From positions 1 through 64,000 of the forward strand of contig JAPKYK010000001.1 of NCBI GenBank assembly GCA_026394395.1: a stretch of 64,000 bases of DNA, written 5' to 3'. A model generated the notes under the pieces. It was not told the DNA's origin. It worked only from the letters and a program-made list of their open reading frames with translations, and searched no databases. Position numbers and translations under genes: made by a program. Shown one piece after another: positions 33,964 to 42,027 of the stretch. Position 1 is the first letter of the stretch, and each line of letters starts with the position of its first letter. This stretch comes from Methanomassiliicoccales archaeon. GTDB taxonomy: Archaea; Thermoplasmatota; Thermoplasmata; Methanomassiliicoccales; UBA472.

Positions 33964-34275
33964 ATGAGCGACAGCGAGAGGATAACCGTAAGGATCCAAG
34001 CGGACAAGCTGGGGGCACTTCAAGCGCTCGTGGATGGCGGCAAGTACCCGACCATATCCGACGCCATCCGAGCGGCCCTCGATTCCTTCATCGAGACCAA
34101 TTTCACGCCTGAGAACATTCAAAGGGTCACAGTGGAGCTGCCAAAGGGGAAGGTGATAGAGCTGGAGTCCCTCATAAGGGATGGAGATTCCGTGTCCATT
34201 GACGATGCTATCCGCAACGCCGTGCGCGAGTATGTGCGCATGCGTTTGGATAAGGCCATGGGCGAGATGCGGTAA
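33964..34275 (+). CDS. Tandem ribbon-helix-helix (CopG-like) regulator
   Basis: A 103-aa protein with two RHH units in one chain: ERITVRIQADKLGALQALVDGGKYPTISDAIRAALDSFI and then QRVTVELPKGKVIELESLIRDGDSVSIDDAIRNAVREYV. Each has the short beta strand and two helices that normally need a dimer. The operator with two palindromes lies just upstream. It is followed at 27 nt by the third ftsZ-family gene, so it probably controls it. Confidence 0.85.
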   Translation: MSDSERITVRIQADKLGALQALVDGGKYPTISDAIRAALDSFIETNFTPENIQRVTVELPKGKVIELESLIRDGDSVSIDDAIRNAVREYVRMRLDKAMGEMR

Positions 34276-34302
34276 GCTCCCGCCCGTCGCAGGAGCTATG
34301 GG

Positions 34303-35334
34303 ATGGGGTCGCGCTTCGAGGGGATGGACGAGTCAGAGATAGAGCCACACGAGCTCAGCATCCTTGTTATCGGTTGTGGAGGGGGCGGCTGCAACAGCAT
34401 ACACCGCCTAAACAACATCGGCATAGAGGCAGCCACGACCATTGTGATCAACACCGACCAAAGGTCCCTGAAGGCTACGAACTGTCCCAACCGTTTGCTT
34501 CTGGGCGCTGAGTTCACCAAAGGGCTGGGCACTGGCGGACGCCCGGACATCGGCGAGGAATGCGCCCTCAATGCCGCCCCCATGCTCTCCAAGATTTTCC
34601 AGGGAGTGGACCTCACCTTCATAATCACCGGTCTGGGCGGCGGCACCGGCACCGGAGCTTCGCCAGTGGTTGCGGACATCGCCCGCCGCAGCGGTTCTAT
34701 GGTCATATCTATCGCCACCACGCCCTTCAGCTTCGAGGGCGCCGGGCGGCGCAACATCGCCATGAAAGGGCTGAAACGATTAAGGGAATCGTCGAACAGC
34801 CTGCTGGTCCTGGACAACGACCGCCTGCTGGGCATGGTCGACAACCTGCCGGTGGAGCAGGGGCTGGGCATAATCGACCAGCTCATCTCCGAACTGATCA
34901 AGGGGACGGTGGACGCCCTGACCACGCCGTCCCTCATCAACCTGGACTTCGCCGACCTGCGTACCATCATGGAGCAGGGCGGGGTGTCCACCATACTCTA
35001 CGGCGAAAACGCCGACCCGGAGGCGGTGGTCCGCGACGCCATAGAAAATCCGTTGCTGGACGTGGACATCAAGGGAGGAACGGGTGCCCTCATCCACATC
35101 GCCGGCGGCAACAATCTGACGCTCAGGAGGGCGAACCGCATCGTGGCCAGCATCACTAAGGTGCTGGACGACGAGGCCACGGTGAAGTTCGGTGTACGGG
35201 TGGAGGAGGAGATGGAGGGCAACATCAGGATGATAGCGATCATCACCGGCATATCGGAAGTGAACGGACCGTTAGCACCGTCCTTCGTACCAGGCGACGA
35301 CCTGGGTCGGGTCCTGGGCAAGTACGGACCCTAA
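34303..35334 (+). CDS. Third FtsZ-family GTPase
   Basis: A 343-aa tubulin/FtsZ protein. GCGGGGCNSIHRL, the signature GGGTGTG at residues 112-118 and the T7 loop NLDFAD at 213-218 are intact, so GTP binding and hydrolysis are expected. It differs from the other two copies in the whole body, has GTGGRPDIG where they have GAGALPQVG, and lacks their DFIK tail (it ends VLGKYGP). AGGAG lies 7 nt before the ATG. It is paired with an RHH regulator, so it seems to be conditionally expressed. Confidence 0.88.
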   Translation: MGSRFEGMDESEIEPHELSILVIGCGGGGCNSIHRLNNIGIEAATTIVINTDQRSLKATNCPNRLLLGAEFTKGLGTGGRPDIGEECALNAAPMLSKIFQGVDLTFIITGLGGGTGTGASPVVADIARRSGSMVISIATTPFSFEGAGRRNIAMKGLKRLRESSNSLLVLDNDRLLGMVDNLPVEQGLGIIDQLISELIKGTVDALTTPSLINLDFADLRTIMEQGGVSTILYGENADPEAVVRDAIENPLLDVDIKGGTGALIHIAGGNNLTLRRANRIVASITKVLDDEATVKFGVRVEEEMEGNIRMIAIITGISEVNGPLAPSFVPGDDLGRVLGKYGP

Positions 35335-35335
35335 T

Positions 35336-36037
35336 TTACTTTTTTTTGATCTTCTTGGCCGCGTCACCGAACACGCCCATAATGGTGTGGAACTCCCAAC
35401 GGGAGGGCATCGCTCTCCCCATCATCCTCTTGAACATTATGGATGTGCGCTCCCTGCGGAAATCAGGATAATCGATGGCATCCAGCAGCTCGTCGAAGAA
35501 CTCCTGCAGCTTTTCTCGCTCGTGCTCGCTGGCTTTTTTCGGAGAACCAACATGGACCTGTTTCTGGTACAGCTCGTAAAGCACGATGGTCGCCGCGTGG
35601 GACAGGTTGAGCACGGGATAGTCCTCATGCGACGGGATGTTGACCAGCAGGTCGCAGCGGGCCAGTTCGTCCTGGCGCAGACCGGTATCCTCTGGCCCGA
35701 AGACCACGGCCACCTTCTCCTCCACGCCATCCAAGTGTTCGGCGAACTCCCTTGGGGTCAGCGGTATGCGGATGTAGTGCTTCTCCCCGGCGGTGACTAT
35801 GCCGCTGGTGCCGACAATGTGGAAGCAGTCGGCCACCGCTTCATCGAAGCTGCCGACCACCTGCGCCTCCTTGAGGATGTAACCGGCGTGCTTGGCCCTC
35901 TTGAAGGCCTCGTCCGTCAGCTCGCAGGGGTTGACCATGCACAGCTCGGTGAACCCGAAATTGGCCATGGACCTGGCCACCGCTCCGACGTTCCCGTCGA
36001 CTTGCGGCTCCACCAGAACGACCTTGACCTGCGGCAT
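35336..36037 (-). CDS. trmJ: tRNA 2'-O-methyltransferase TrmJ-like (SpoU/SPOUT)
   Basis: A 233-aa SPOUT methyltransferase. VKVVLVEPQVDGNVGAVARSMANFGF gives motif 1, VAVVFGPEDTGLRQDEL motif 2 and IPSHEDYPVLNLSHAATIVLYEL motif 3 with the AdoMet knot. TrmJ methylates ribose at tRNA position 32. The C-terminal helical extension fits TrmJ. Divergent from truA. Confidence 0.88.
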   Translation of the reverse strand: MPQVKVVLVEPQVDGNVGAVARSMANFGFTELCMVNPCELTDEAFKRAKHAGYILKEAQVVGSFDEAVADCFHIVGTSGIVTAGEKHYIRIPLTPREFAEHLDGVEEKVAVVFGPEDTGLRQDELARCDLLVNIPSHEDYPVLNLSHAATIVLYELYQKQVHVGSPKKASEHEREKLQEFFDELLDAIDYPDFRRERTSIMFKRMMGRAMPSRWEFHTIMGVFGDAAKKIKKK

Positions 36038-36120
36038 GAGGACCGGGACAGCCTGCGCCTTTATTTAATTATTTTTTCCGCACTGCAAAGCATTTAGTCC
36101 CCGGCCCAGATATACTGGGC

Positions 36121-36936
36121 ATGAGCGGCCGGGTGGCGGTGAAGTTCGCCTACGATGGCACCAGGTTCATGGGCTCCCAGAGGCAGCCATGCGAGCGCAC
36201 CGCCGAGAGCGAGCTCCTGAACGCGCTGGGCAAGATTGGCGCGATCCGCTCAGCAGAGGAGGACCGCTTCCGCGTGGCCAGCCGGACCGATCGTGGGGTT
36301 AGCGCCCTAGGGAACGTCTTCGCCGTCAACACCGATTTCCGCCGGCAGGAGCTTCTGGCAGCTCTCAATGCCAAGTGCCAGGAGGTCTACTGTTACGCGC
36401 TAGCTGAGGTGCCTGACAATTTTTCCCCTCGCCGGGCCAAGGGCCGCTGGTATCGCTACCATCTGCCGTACCGGAAGCAGAACATAGGACTGATGGAAAA
36501 ATGCGCCAAGGGGCTCCAGGGGGAGCACGAGTTCCAACAGTTCTGTAAGCCCGATGGAAAGGTGACGTTGCGCACCCTGGAATCGGTGGAGGTGCGTTTA
36601 GATGACGAGATGATCGTCATCGACCTCCGGGCCCGGGAGTTCCTGCGCAACATGGTGCGGAGGATCGTCTCCGCGATGGACCAGGTGGGGCAGGGGCGCG
36701 CTTCGTTGAACGACCTACAAGAGGCCTTGCAGGGCCACGGCCGATCGCTCGGGCTGGCCGCACCGGAAGGACTGTTCCTGATGGACGTGGAATACGACCT
36801 GGATTGGACGTTCGGCCCCACCGGTCCGATGCGCGAGAAGGTCATAGAGGAGAGGGACCTGACCTGGACCAGGTACAGGTTCAATACGGATCTGCTCGAG
36901 ATGGCAGAGCTGGCCCGACCTTCCCCGGGAAAATGA
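36121..36936 (+). CDS. truA: tRNA pseudouridine synthase A
   Basis: A 271-aa enzyme that makes pseudouridine in the anticodon arm. The catalytic Asp lies in ASRTDRGVSALGNVFAV, and AREFLRNMVRRIVSAMDQVGQG is the second conserved block. The region 36062-36120 between truA and trmJ is AT-rich and serves both promoters. Confidence 0.93.
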   Translation: MSGRVAVKFAYDGTRFMGSQRQPCERTAESELLNALGKIGAIRSAEEDRFRVASRTDRGVSALGNVFAVNTDFRRQELLAALNAKCQEVYCYALAEVPDNFSPRRAKGRWYRYHLPYRKQNIGLMEKCAKGLQGEHEFQQFCKPDGKVTLRTLESVEVRLDDEMIVIDLRAREFLRNMVRRIVSAMDQVGQGRASLNDLQEALQGHGRSLGLAAPEGLFLMDVEYDLDWTFGPTGPMREKVIEERDLTWTRYRFNTDLLEMAELARPSPGK

Positions 36937-37032
36937 TATTTAACCCTGACGATAGCATGCTCAGCCCCCGTTCATATAGTGCCGCGCCGCTCCTTGCGTT
37001 GTCCTTGGGGAAGGGAGAAGGTCCGCGGGACA

Positions 37033-37067
37033 CGAGGGGGCTGTCAAGACCCCCTCGACATCATATT
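37033..37067 (+). terminator. Strong hairpin after truA
   Basis: CGAGGGGG (37033-37040) pairs with CCCCCTCG (37050-37057) over a 9-nt loop, and ATCATATTTTG follows. It may end the truA transcript or belong to a small RNA in the GC-rich gap 36961-37060. Confidence 0.45.
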
Positions 37068-37094
37068 TTGTATCAGACACGCTATTGACCAGGG

Positions 37095-37619
37095 ATGATT
37101 GTCGCTTTGACCGGAACGCCCGGCACCGGCAAGAGCACGGCCGCCCTGGCCCTCGCCAATGCAGGATGGAAGGTGCTGGAGGTCAACGAGCTGGCCCGGA
37201 AGTACGGGCTGCTGAAGAACAAGGACCTGGCCCGGGACAGCTACGAACTGGACCCGGTGGACCTGCAGGAAGCCTTGCGGTCAGAAGGCTTCACCGACGG
37301 CATACTGGTCGGGCATCTGTCACACCTGCTGGACGTGAACCTTATCATCGTCCTGCGTTGCCATCCCTCCCTGCTGGCCGAACGTCTGTCCGGACGCGGA
37401 TGGCCGCCGGCCAAGGTCCGGGAGAACGCTCTGGCCGAGGCCTTGGACGTGATATTGGCCGAGTCTGTGGACTCCTCCGCCCCGGTGTGCGAGGTGGACA
37501 CCACCGAGATGAGGCCAGAGGAGACCGTACAGGCCATCAGCTCCATACTGGCCGGGGAAAAGGAAAAGTACGCCATGGGAAATATCGACTGGAGCGAGGA
37601 GGCGTTGCGATGGTCCTAG
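37095..37619 (+). CDS. AK6/Fap7-type adenylate kinase
   Basis: A 174-aa P-loop kinase. GTPGTGKST is Walker A near residue 7; VNELARKYGLL and LVGHLSHLLDVNLIIVLRCHP are typical of the archaeal AK6-like putative adenylate kinase linked to ribosome maturation. It overlaps the next gene by 10 nt. Confidence 0.88.
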   Translation: MIVALTGTPGTGKSTAALALANAGWKVLEVNELARKYGLLKNKDLARDSYELDPVDLQEALRSEGFTDGILVGHLSHLLDVNLIIVLRCHPSLLAERLSGRGWPPAKVRENALAEALDVILAESVDSSAPVCEVDTTEMRPEETVQAISSILAGEKEKYAMGNIDWSEEALRWS

Positions 37620-38248
37620 ATTCGAAGCGCGACAAGGTCAACTTTATCATGGATCCAGCGGCCAACGCCCTGCGGAACGTCCATCCGGACGTTATTACCT
37701 TCACCGCGCTCATACTGGCCGCGCTGGCCGGGGTCATGCTGTACTTCTCATATGACCATTGGCAGATACTTCTGCCCCTCTCGGCCATAATCGTTCTGGT
37801 CAGCGGGTTCTTCGACGGGCTGGACGGGAAGGTGGCCAGGCTGGCCGGCAAGGCTGACCGGCGGGGCGACTTCCTGGACCATGTGCTGGACCGCTACGCC
37901 GACATCCTGATGATCGGCGGCGTGGCCGTGAGCGCCTGGTGCTCCCCGTACCTGGGCATGATGGCCATCATCGGCGTGCTGCTGACCAGCTACATGGGCA
38001 CCCAGGCCCAGGCGGTGGGGGCCAAGCGCATTTACGCCGGACTGCTGGGGCGGGCAGACCGCATCGTGCTGTCCTTCCTCATTCCGCTGGTGCAGCTGGT
38101 CATGATGCTGCTGGGATACCGGGAGGTCGACGTCCTCGGATTCCAGATCAACGCCTTCGAGGTCATGATGCTGTGGTTCGCGGTCGTCGGAAACCTGACG
38201 GCCATACAGAGGGCGGTCATCACTTGGAAGGGGCTGAAGGCGGCTTAG
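37610..38248 (+). CDS. CDP-alcohol phosphatidyltransferase (archaeal phospholipid synthesis)
   Basis: A 212-aa membrane enzyme starting at the ATG at 37610, inside the end of the kinase gene. The active-site motif DG..AR........G...D...D is seen as DGLDGKVARLAGKADRRGDFLDHVLDRYAD. About five hydrophobic segments. In archaea such enzymes couple CDP-archaeol to an alcohol; archaetidylinositol phosphate synthase is the likely subtype. Its end overlaps convergent priL by 29 nt. Confidence 0.9.
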   Translation: MVLDSKRDKVNFIMDPAANALRNVHPDVITFTALILAALAGVMLYFSYDHWQILLPLSAIIVLVSGFFDGLDGKVARLAGKADRRGDFLDHVLDRYADILMIGGVAVSAWCSPYLGMMAIIGVLLTSYMGTQAQAVGAKRIYAGLLGRADRIVLSFLIPLVQLVMMLLGYREVDVLGFQINAFEVMMLWFAVVGNLTAIQRAVITWKGLKAA

Positions 38249-39293
38249 TTCCCTTCTCCACCTTCTTCTCCTTGACCTTTTCCTGCGAGCGAGAGCGGAT
38301 GCGATAATAGGTCAGGGGGTGGTTGACCCTCCGCCCGTTGCACACCTCATCCGGCTCGAAGCACAGTCCGTTGGTGCGCATGGTGGCGCACTCCGGCGGG
38401 GTGTAGCGCTTGCCCAGCCCGTCGCCAGTGATATGCCGCACCTGATAGGCGGTCTTCGAATGGTCGAAGTCCGGGGAGCTGCAGAACAGCTTGACGATGT
38501 CGTCCACCGGCATGCCGATGAAGCTTAGGAAGCTGGCCAGGGCGAATCGTCCAGCGTGGGGCATGTTCTGACCGGCCTGGGCCATGGCTACCAGCTTCTT
38601 CATGCAGGGCGGGAACTTCAGGATGCTGACCTCGCCGAACCCTTCGTCGCGGTACTTCTCCTTGTACTCGTTGAGGGCGGTGACGATCTCCACCAGCTCC
38701 TTCTCCACCACCGTTAGCAGCTCATCGTTGACCGGCAGGGGCAGCTCATCCTCGATCTTTTCGTCGAGGGCTTGCTCCAGCACCCGCACGAACTTGGCCT
38801 TTTCCAATTGCACGTATCCGTCCCGCAGGTCCTGGTTGACCAGTTTCCATTCCGGCCCTCTCAGCCCGGAGGTGTAGCCTAGGAAGTCGGCGAAGTGCAT
38901 GCGCAGCTCATCGTCCCTCCGTATGGCCTCCACCCCCAGCTCCTTGGCCAGATACGCCACCGTCTCCATGTCCTCCTTTCGCAGGCGGTCGTTGAAGGCC
39001 TTGGCCTCTGCCAGAGCATAGCGTCGTACCAGCACGTCGTCGCCGATGCATGACACGAGGATGCGGGCGTAGGGATAGCTCATGATCTCCTGGACCGCCA
39101 TGTCCTCGGAGGTGACCGGGTTGTTCGGAACGGTCAGGTCGCTGATGGCCTCCATCACTCTGGCCTTGCCCCGGCGGCGGGCCTCGGCCATTATAGGGTG
39201 CCCTAAAAGGTCCTCCAGACCAAGTTGGTGCTCCTTCACGAACTGGCTGGACTCCTTGAGGAAGGGGTAGAGGGCAAGCGCGCGGAATTCCAT
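38220..39293 (-). CDS. priL: DNA primase large subunit PriL
   Basis: A 357-aa protein with an N-terminal helical domain and a C-terminal [4Fe-4S] domain. The cluster cysteines are seen in FPPCMKKL, LFCSSPDFD, PPECATMRTNGLC and the region that follows, with NHPLTYYRIR after it. It forms the primase with PriS, which is not in this window. The Lys/Glu-rich tail extends past the usual end. Confidence 0.93.
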   Translation of the reverse strand: MEFRALALYPFLKESSQFVKEHQLGLEDLLGHPIMAEARRRGKARVMEAISDLTVPNNPVTSEDMAVQEIMSYPYARILVSCIGDDVLVRRYALAEAKAFNDRLRKEDMETVAYLAKELGVEAIRRDDELRMHFADFLGYTSGLRGPEWKLVNQDLRDGYVQLEKAKFVRVLEQALDEKIEDELPLPVNDELLTVVEKELVEIVTALNEYKEKYRDEGFGEVSILKFPPCMKKLVAMAQAGQNMPHAGRFALASFLSFIGMPVDDIVKLFCSSPDFDHSKTAYQVRHITGDGLGKRYTPPECATMRTNGLCFEPDEVCNGRRVNHPLTYYRIRSRSQEKVKEKKVEKGTKPPSAPSK

Positions 39294-39335
39294 GGCCGGG
39301 ACCTGATTCGCTTCGCCTCTATTTAGGATTGGGAC

Positions 39336-40943
39336 TCAATCGAAGCTCAGGAAAGGCAGGACAGCATCGGCCACCCGGGGGTCGTCGAGCGCCTGGCGCA
39401 GTTCATTCACATCCTTTATCGGGCGAGCGTGGAACAGGCGTATGGCCCGCTTCCGGCCCAGTCCGGGCAGGCACTCGAGGGCGGTGATGTGGCAGTTGTT
39501 GACGTTCAAGGGATACTGCACGCCGCTGACGCTGCGGAAGCCGTGGCCGACTATGGCCACGTCCAGGAACCGGTCCAGTTCCACCGGGTGATCGATGCCC
39601 ACCAGCAGGGGGTAGGTCCCGATCTGCCTTCCGAACGTCACCTTGCCCTCCCTCATCTCGGTGTAGACGGAGCGCAGCACCGTGCCCACCGGGACCAGGC
39701 GCTCAAGCATGGGGCGGTCGATCTCCTTCCGCACCTTCTCCTTGAACTTCAGGAAGGTCGAGTGGCTGACCGTCTGCGGGAACTCCCGTCGAATCGGCAT
39801 GACCTGTCGGATGTTGATCCGGCGAAGGAGCAGCCCCTCGTCGAGAATATCCTTCAGGAAACGGTAGTCGGTCTCGAGCGTCTCCGGCCTCTCCCCCAGC
39901 AGCCCCACCAGGACGTTGATCCCTGGCAGAACGGCCGACAGCCCGTTGGACCCTCTCTCCCCTCCGAGACGGTTTATGGTCCGCACAGACCACAGCACCT
40001 CCTCCGGGGTGGCGTTCAGGTTGTTCATCCGCACCACATCCGGGTCGGCCGTCTCCATACCCAAGGCCAGGACGTTCCCCGGGGTGCAATGCTCGGCCAA
40101 GGACCGCAGGATCTTCTCCGTCTCCTCAGGATGACGGGCCATGACCGCCGGGTTGGCGTTATCCACATGCAGTACCTCGGGCTTGAGCGCCGACATGCCT
40201 GCGAGCAAAGTCTCCAGCGCCTCCGGGTTGGGTCGGGGGCAGTCAGTGCCATCCAGATCCGCCTTGTAGGAGATGATGCAGGTCTGCGACCCCAGGCGGA
40301 AGTTGACCACGCCCCTCTCCCGCAAGGCCCGGGCCTCGGCGACGATGGCCTCCGGCTCACGGCAAACTGGCCTGCCCTTCAGGGGCTCCACGCAGAACGA
40401 GCAGCCGCCGTTGACATAACGGATGCAGCCGCGATAGGTCTCCAGCTCGGCGATCAACGGTTGCGGGAAATCCGGATGGGATAGGACGCAGTCCGCCCCC
40501 AGCATCATCCAACGGTCCCATTCCTCCAGGTCCCGCCAGCGGTCCTTGGCCTTTCCGCCGTTCAGGAGGTCGTAGACAGCCGAAGCGGCGTCCTTGTAAT
40601 GGACATGGGCGAAGTGCTCTTTCAGCACCACGTCCAGCGCAGCCGGGCCGCCCAGTACGGTCTCTCCGCGAAAACCGTCCAGTAACTGCAATATCTCCCG
40701 GCGGGAGGCCGGCATGCCCCGCAGATATCTGCCCGGGACGGACATGCCGGAAAGGACGACCAGTATGTCCGCCTTCAGCAGTCCCTTCCCGGACCGCCAC
40801 TGGTCCACGGTCATGTAGGTAGGAACGCCGTCGGCGTCCCTGACCGCCCCGTAGACCGCTCGCACCAAAGGGTGGATGTAGGGTGGCACCCCCAATGAAC
40901 CAGGTTCGTCGATGTAACCGTCGAAGACCAGCACTTCGGTCAT
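39336..40943 (-). CDS. Radical SAM protein with C-terminal helix-hairpin-helix
   Basis: A 535-aa protein from the ATG at 40943. Residues 1-130 look like a flavodoxin- or B12-binding-like Rossmann domain without an obvious cofactor motif. The cluster site is an unusual ETYRGCIRYVNGGCSFC (C-x7-C-x2-C). An AdoMet barrel follows (LALGMETADPDVVRMNN, GINVLVGLLGERPETLETD). The last 70 residues carry NNCHITALECLPGLGRKRAIRLFHARP, a helix-hairpin-helix that suggests nucleic acid binding. Resembles archaeal proteins of unknown function. Confidence 0.8.
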   Translation of the reverse strand: MTEVLVFDGYIDEPGSLGVPPYIHPLVRAVYGAVRDADGVPTYMTVDQWRSGKGLLKADILVVLSGMSVPGRYLRGMPASRREILQLLDGFRGETVLGGPAALDVVLKEHFAHVHYKDAASAVYDLLNGGKAKDRWRDLEEWDRWMMLGADCVLSHPDFPQPLIAELETYRGCIRYVNGGCSFCVEPLKGRPVCREPEAIVAEARALRERGVVNFRLGSQTCIISYKADLDGTDCPRPNPEALETLLAGMSALKPEVLHVDNANPAVMARHPEETEKILRSLAEHCTPGNVLALGMETADPDVVRMNNLNATPEEVLWSVRTINRLGGERGSNGLSAVLPGINVLVGLLGERPETLETDYRFLKDILDEGLLLRRINIRQVMPIRREFPQTVSHSTFLKFKEKVRKEIDRPMLERLVPVGTVLRSVYTEMREGKVTFGRQIGTYPLLVGIDHPVELDRFLDVAIVGHGFRSVSGVQYPLNVNNCHITALECLPGLGRKRAIRLFHARPIKDVNELRQALDDPRVADAVLPFLSFD

Positions 40944-40995
40944 GTGTCCGCTCAATAAAATGAAGGAAGGCCTTATAAGGCCTGTGAAAGGATTT

Positions 40996-41262
40996 TCAGA
41001 GCAGGGTGACCTGCTCGGTCTCTACGTTCTGTATGCCGGGGATGCCCCTGAGGACCTCCTCGAGCTTATCCACGAGGCCAGCGGCGTCCTCCATGACGAA
41101 GGCCGCCTCCAGCTTCTTTAGCCCATAGGCCATGGGGACGATGTCCGCCTTGGCCACCTTGACGTTGGCCGGCACGATCTTGGACAGCTTCCCGACCAAC
41201 GCAGGGAAGTCGAAGTCGACGTCCTCCGGCATCAGAGAATAAGTGGCCGCAACGGTTCCCAT
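40996..41262 (-). CDS. ef1b: Elongation factor 1-beta (aEF1B)
   Basis: An 88-aa nucleotide exchange factor for aEF1A. The ferredoxin-like fold with PMAYGLKKLEAAFVMED and the terminal NVETEQVTLL is typical. AAGGTG precedes the ATG. It follows the zinc finger gene by 10 nt. Confidence 0.93.
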   Translation of the reverse strand: MGTVAATYSLMPEDVDFDFPALVGKLSKIVPANVKVAKADIVPMAYGLKKLEAAFVMEDAAGLVDKLEEVLRGIPGIQNVETEQVTLL

Positions 41263-41272
41263 TCAAATCACC

Positions 41273-41440
41273 TTAAGGACCGATGAAGCCGCACTTCTTG
41301 CATTCGTATTTGACGCTCTGGTCGCGGCATTGCGCGCAGCGGCCTATCTCCTCAATGCCGCATATCGGGCACTTGAAGAAGGTGATGCCATTGCCCACCA
41401 GCCGAACACCGCATGAGTTGCAGATCTTTTCATTCTCCAT
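41273..41440 (-). CDS. Small zinc finger protein (HVO_2753-like) upstream of EF1B
   Basis: A 55-aa protein, too short for routine calling. Four CxxC pairs are seen: CNSC, CPIC, CAQC and CKKC, ending in GFIGP. This pattern and its place just before ef1b match the archaeal HVO_2753-type double zinc finger family. The start ATG at 41440 has GATGACC upstream. Confidence 0.85.
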   Translation of the reverse strand: MENEKICNSCGVRLVGNGITFFKCPICGIEEIGRCAQCRDQSVKYECKKCGFIGP

Positions 41441-41472
41441 AGGTCATCGCTTTGTGCGAGATTAAAGTCCTC

Positions 41473-41482
41473 CTATAAATAC
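41473..41482 (-). promoter_or_regulatory. TATA box of the zinc finger-EF1B operon
   Basis: GTATTTATAG on the minus strand lies 33-42 bp before the ATG at 41440. Confidence 0.45.
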
Positions 41483-41610
41483 GTGATTGGACGGCGGCGC
41501 CAAACCCACTCTCCATCTGGGTCCTGATCCGTGTTTACGTATTGTAATATAAGGACAGGACCGCTCGTAAATAAATCAAGTGTGTACAATAATAGTCGAT
41601 TCTGCGCAAG

Positions 41611-41712
41611 TTCTTATACATTACTTTCATTATGCGGTCTCAGACGGAACCAACCGGCGGGGTCCATGTCGAACGGCGTGAACATGGGACCGAGGTTCCA
41701 AGGTGGATGGGA
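41611..41712 (+). ncRNA. Candidate structured RNA with its own TATA box
   Basis: TTCTTATACAT at 41611-41621 is a TATA box candidate; transcription would start near 41642-41646. There GGAACC (41646-41651) pairs with GGTTCC (41694-41699), enclosing an inner stem of GGTCCATGT (41661-41669) with ACATGGGACC (41682-41691) that has one bulged G and a 12-nt loop. No protein frame with a good start is seen. It could be a small RNA or the leader of the tRNA-Lys transcript that starts 60 nt later. No known RNA family is recognised. Confidence 0.4.
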
Positions 41713-41727
41713 AATATTAAATAAGAC
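41713..41727 (+). promoter_or_regulatory. AT-rich box upstream of tRNA-Lys
   Basis: AATATTAAATAAG lies about 50 bp before the tRNA 5' end. It may be the tRNA promoter with a 25-nt leader. Confidence 0.35.
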
Positions 41728-41771
41728 AAGGATTTACTCTCCCGTTCACACGCCGGCACTTACTTACCAAT

Positions 41772-41905
41772 GGGCCCGTAGCTCAGCTAGGTAGGACCTT
41801 CGGAGACGAAGGGTCCCTAGAGAGAGCATCTGGCTTTTAACCAGGTGGTCCGGGGTTCGAATGGTACGCGGTAATTCCGTGTATGCGGAAATCCCCGCGG
41901 GCCCG
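41772..41905 (+). tRNA. tRNA-Lys (anticodon UUU) with two introns, in the D loop and the T loop
   Basis: Exons 41772-41792, 41823-41861 and 41892-41905 join to a 74-nt tRNA: GGGCCCG/CGGGCCC acceptor, GCTC/GAGC D stem, loop CTTTTAA (anticodon TTT), CGGGG/CCCCG T stem, TTCGAAT loop, discriminator G. Intron 1 (41793-41822, 30 nt): D stem, then a 4-bp CTAG/CTAG helix flanked by 3-nt bulges GTA and AGA, then an inner GGACC/GGTCC stem. Intron 2 (41862-41891, 30 nt): T stem, 4-bp TTCG/CGGA helix (one G-U) with bulges AAT and AAT, then an 8-bp inner stem after a G-G mismatch. Both fit the bulge-helix-bulge substrate of the archaeal splicing endonuclease. The anticodon loop itself has no intron. Confidence 0.9.
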
Positions 41906-41964
41906 CTTGGGTAGGTGAAAAATAATATGCAGAACGAAGTATCCAAACCCCAATCCCGATGCAT

Positions 41965-41974
41965 TTTTATAAGG
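41965..41974 (+). promoter_or_regulatory. TATA box of the RNA polymerase operon
   Basis: TTTTATAAGG lies 54-63 bp before the rpoH start, giving a leader of roughly 30 nt. Confidence 0.55.
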
Positions 41975-42027
41975 CCGACACTTAGTGGAGGAACGTCCCG
42001 GTTTCTGCATGGTATGAGGTGATTCAT

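Noticed and set aside
37085-37609. Upstream part of the frame that contains the CDP-alcohol transferase
   Set aside because: It is an out-of-phase reading of the AK6 kinase gene; the enzyme starts at 37610.
41701-41712. A 12-base match (AGGTGGATGGGA) with 62728-62739, both near hairpins
   Set aside because: Many 12-base matches are expected by chance within 64 kb, and the surrounding structures differ.
41531-41794. An 87-aa open frame upstream of tRNA-Lys
   Set aside because: No ribosome site, odd composition, and it runs into the tRNA; the RNA structure explains the region better.
41831-41845. A canonical intron in the tRNA-Lys anticodon loop
   Set aside because: The loop is a normal 7 nt (CTTTTAA) between paired stems.
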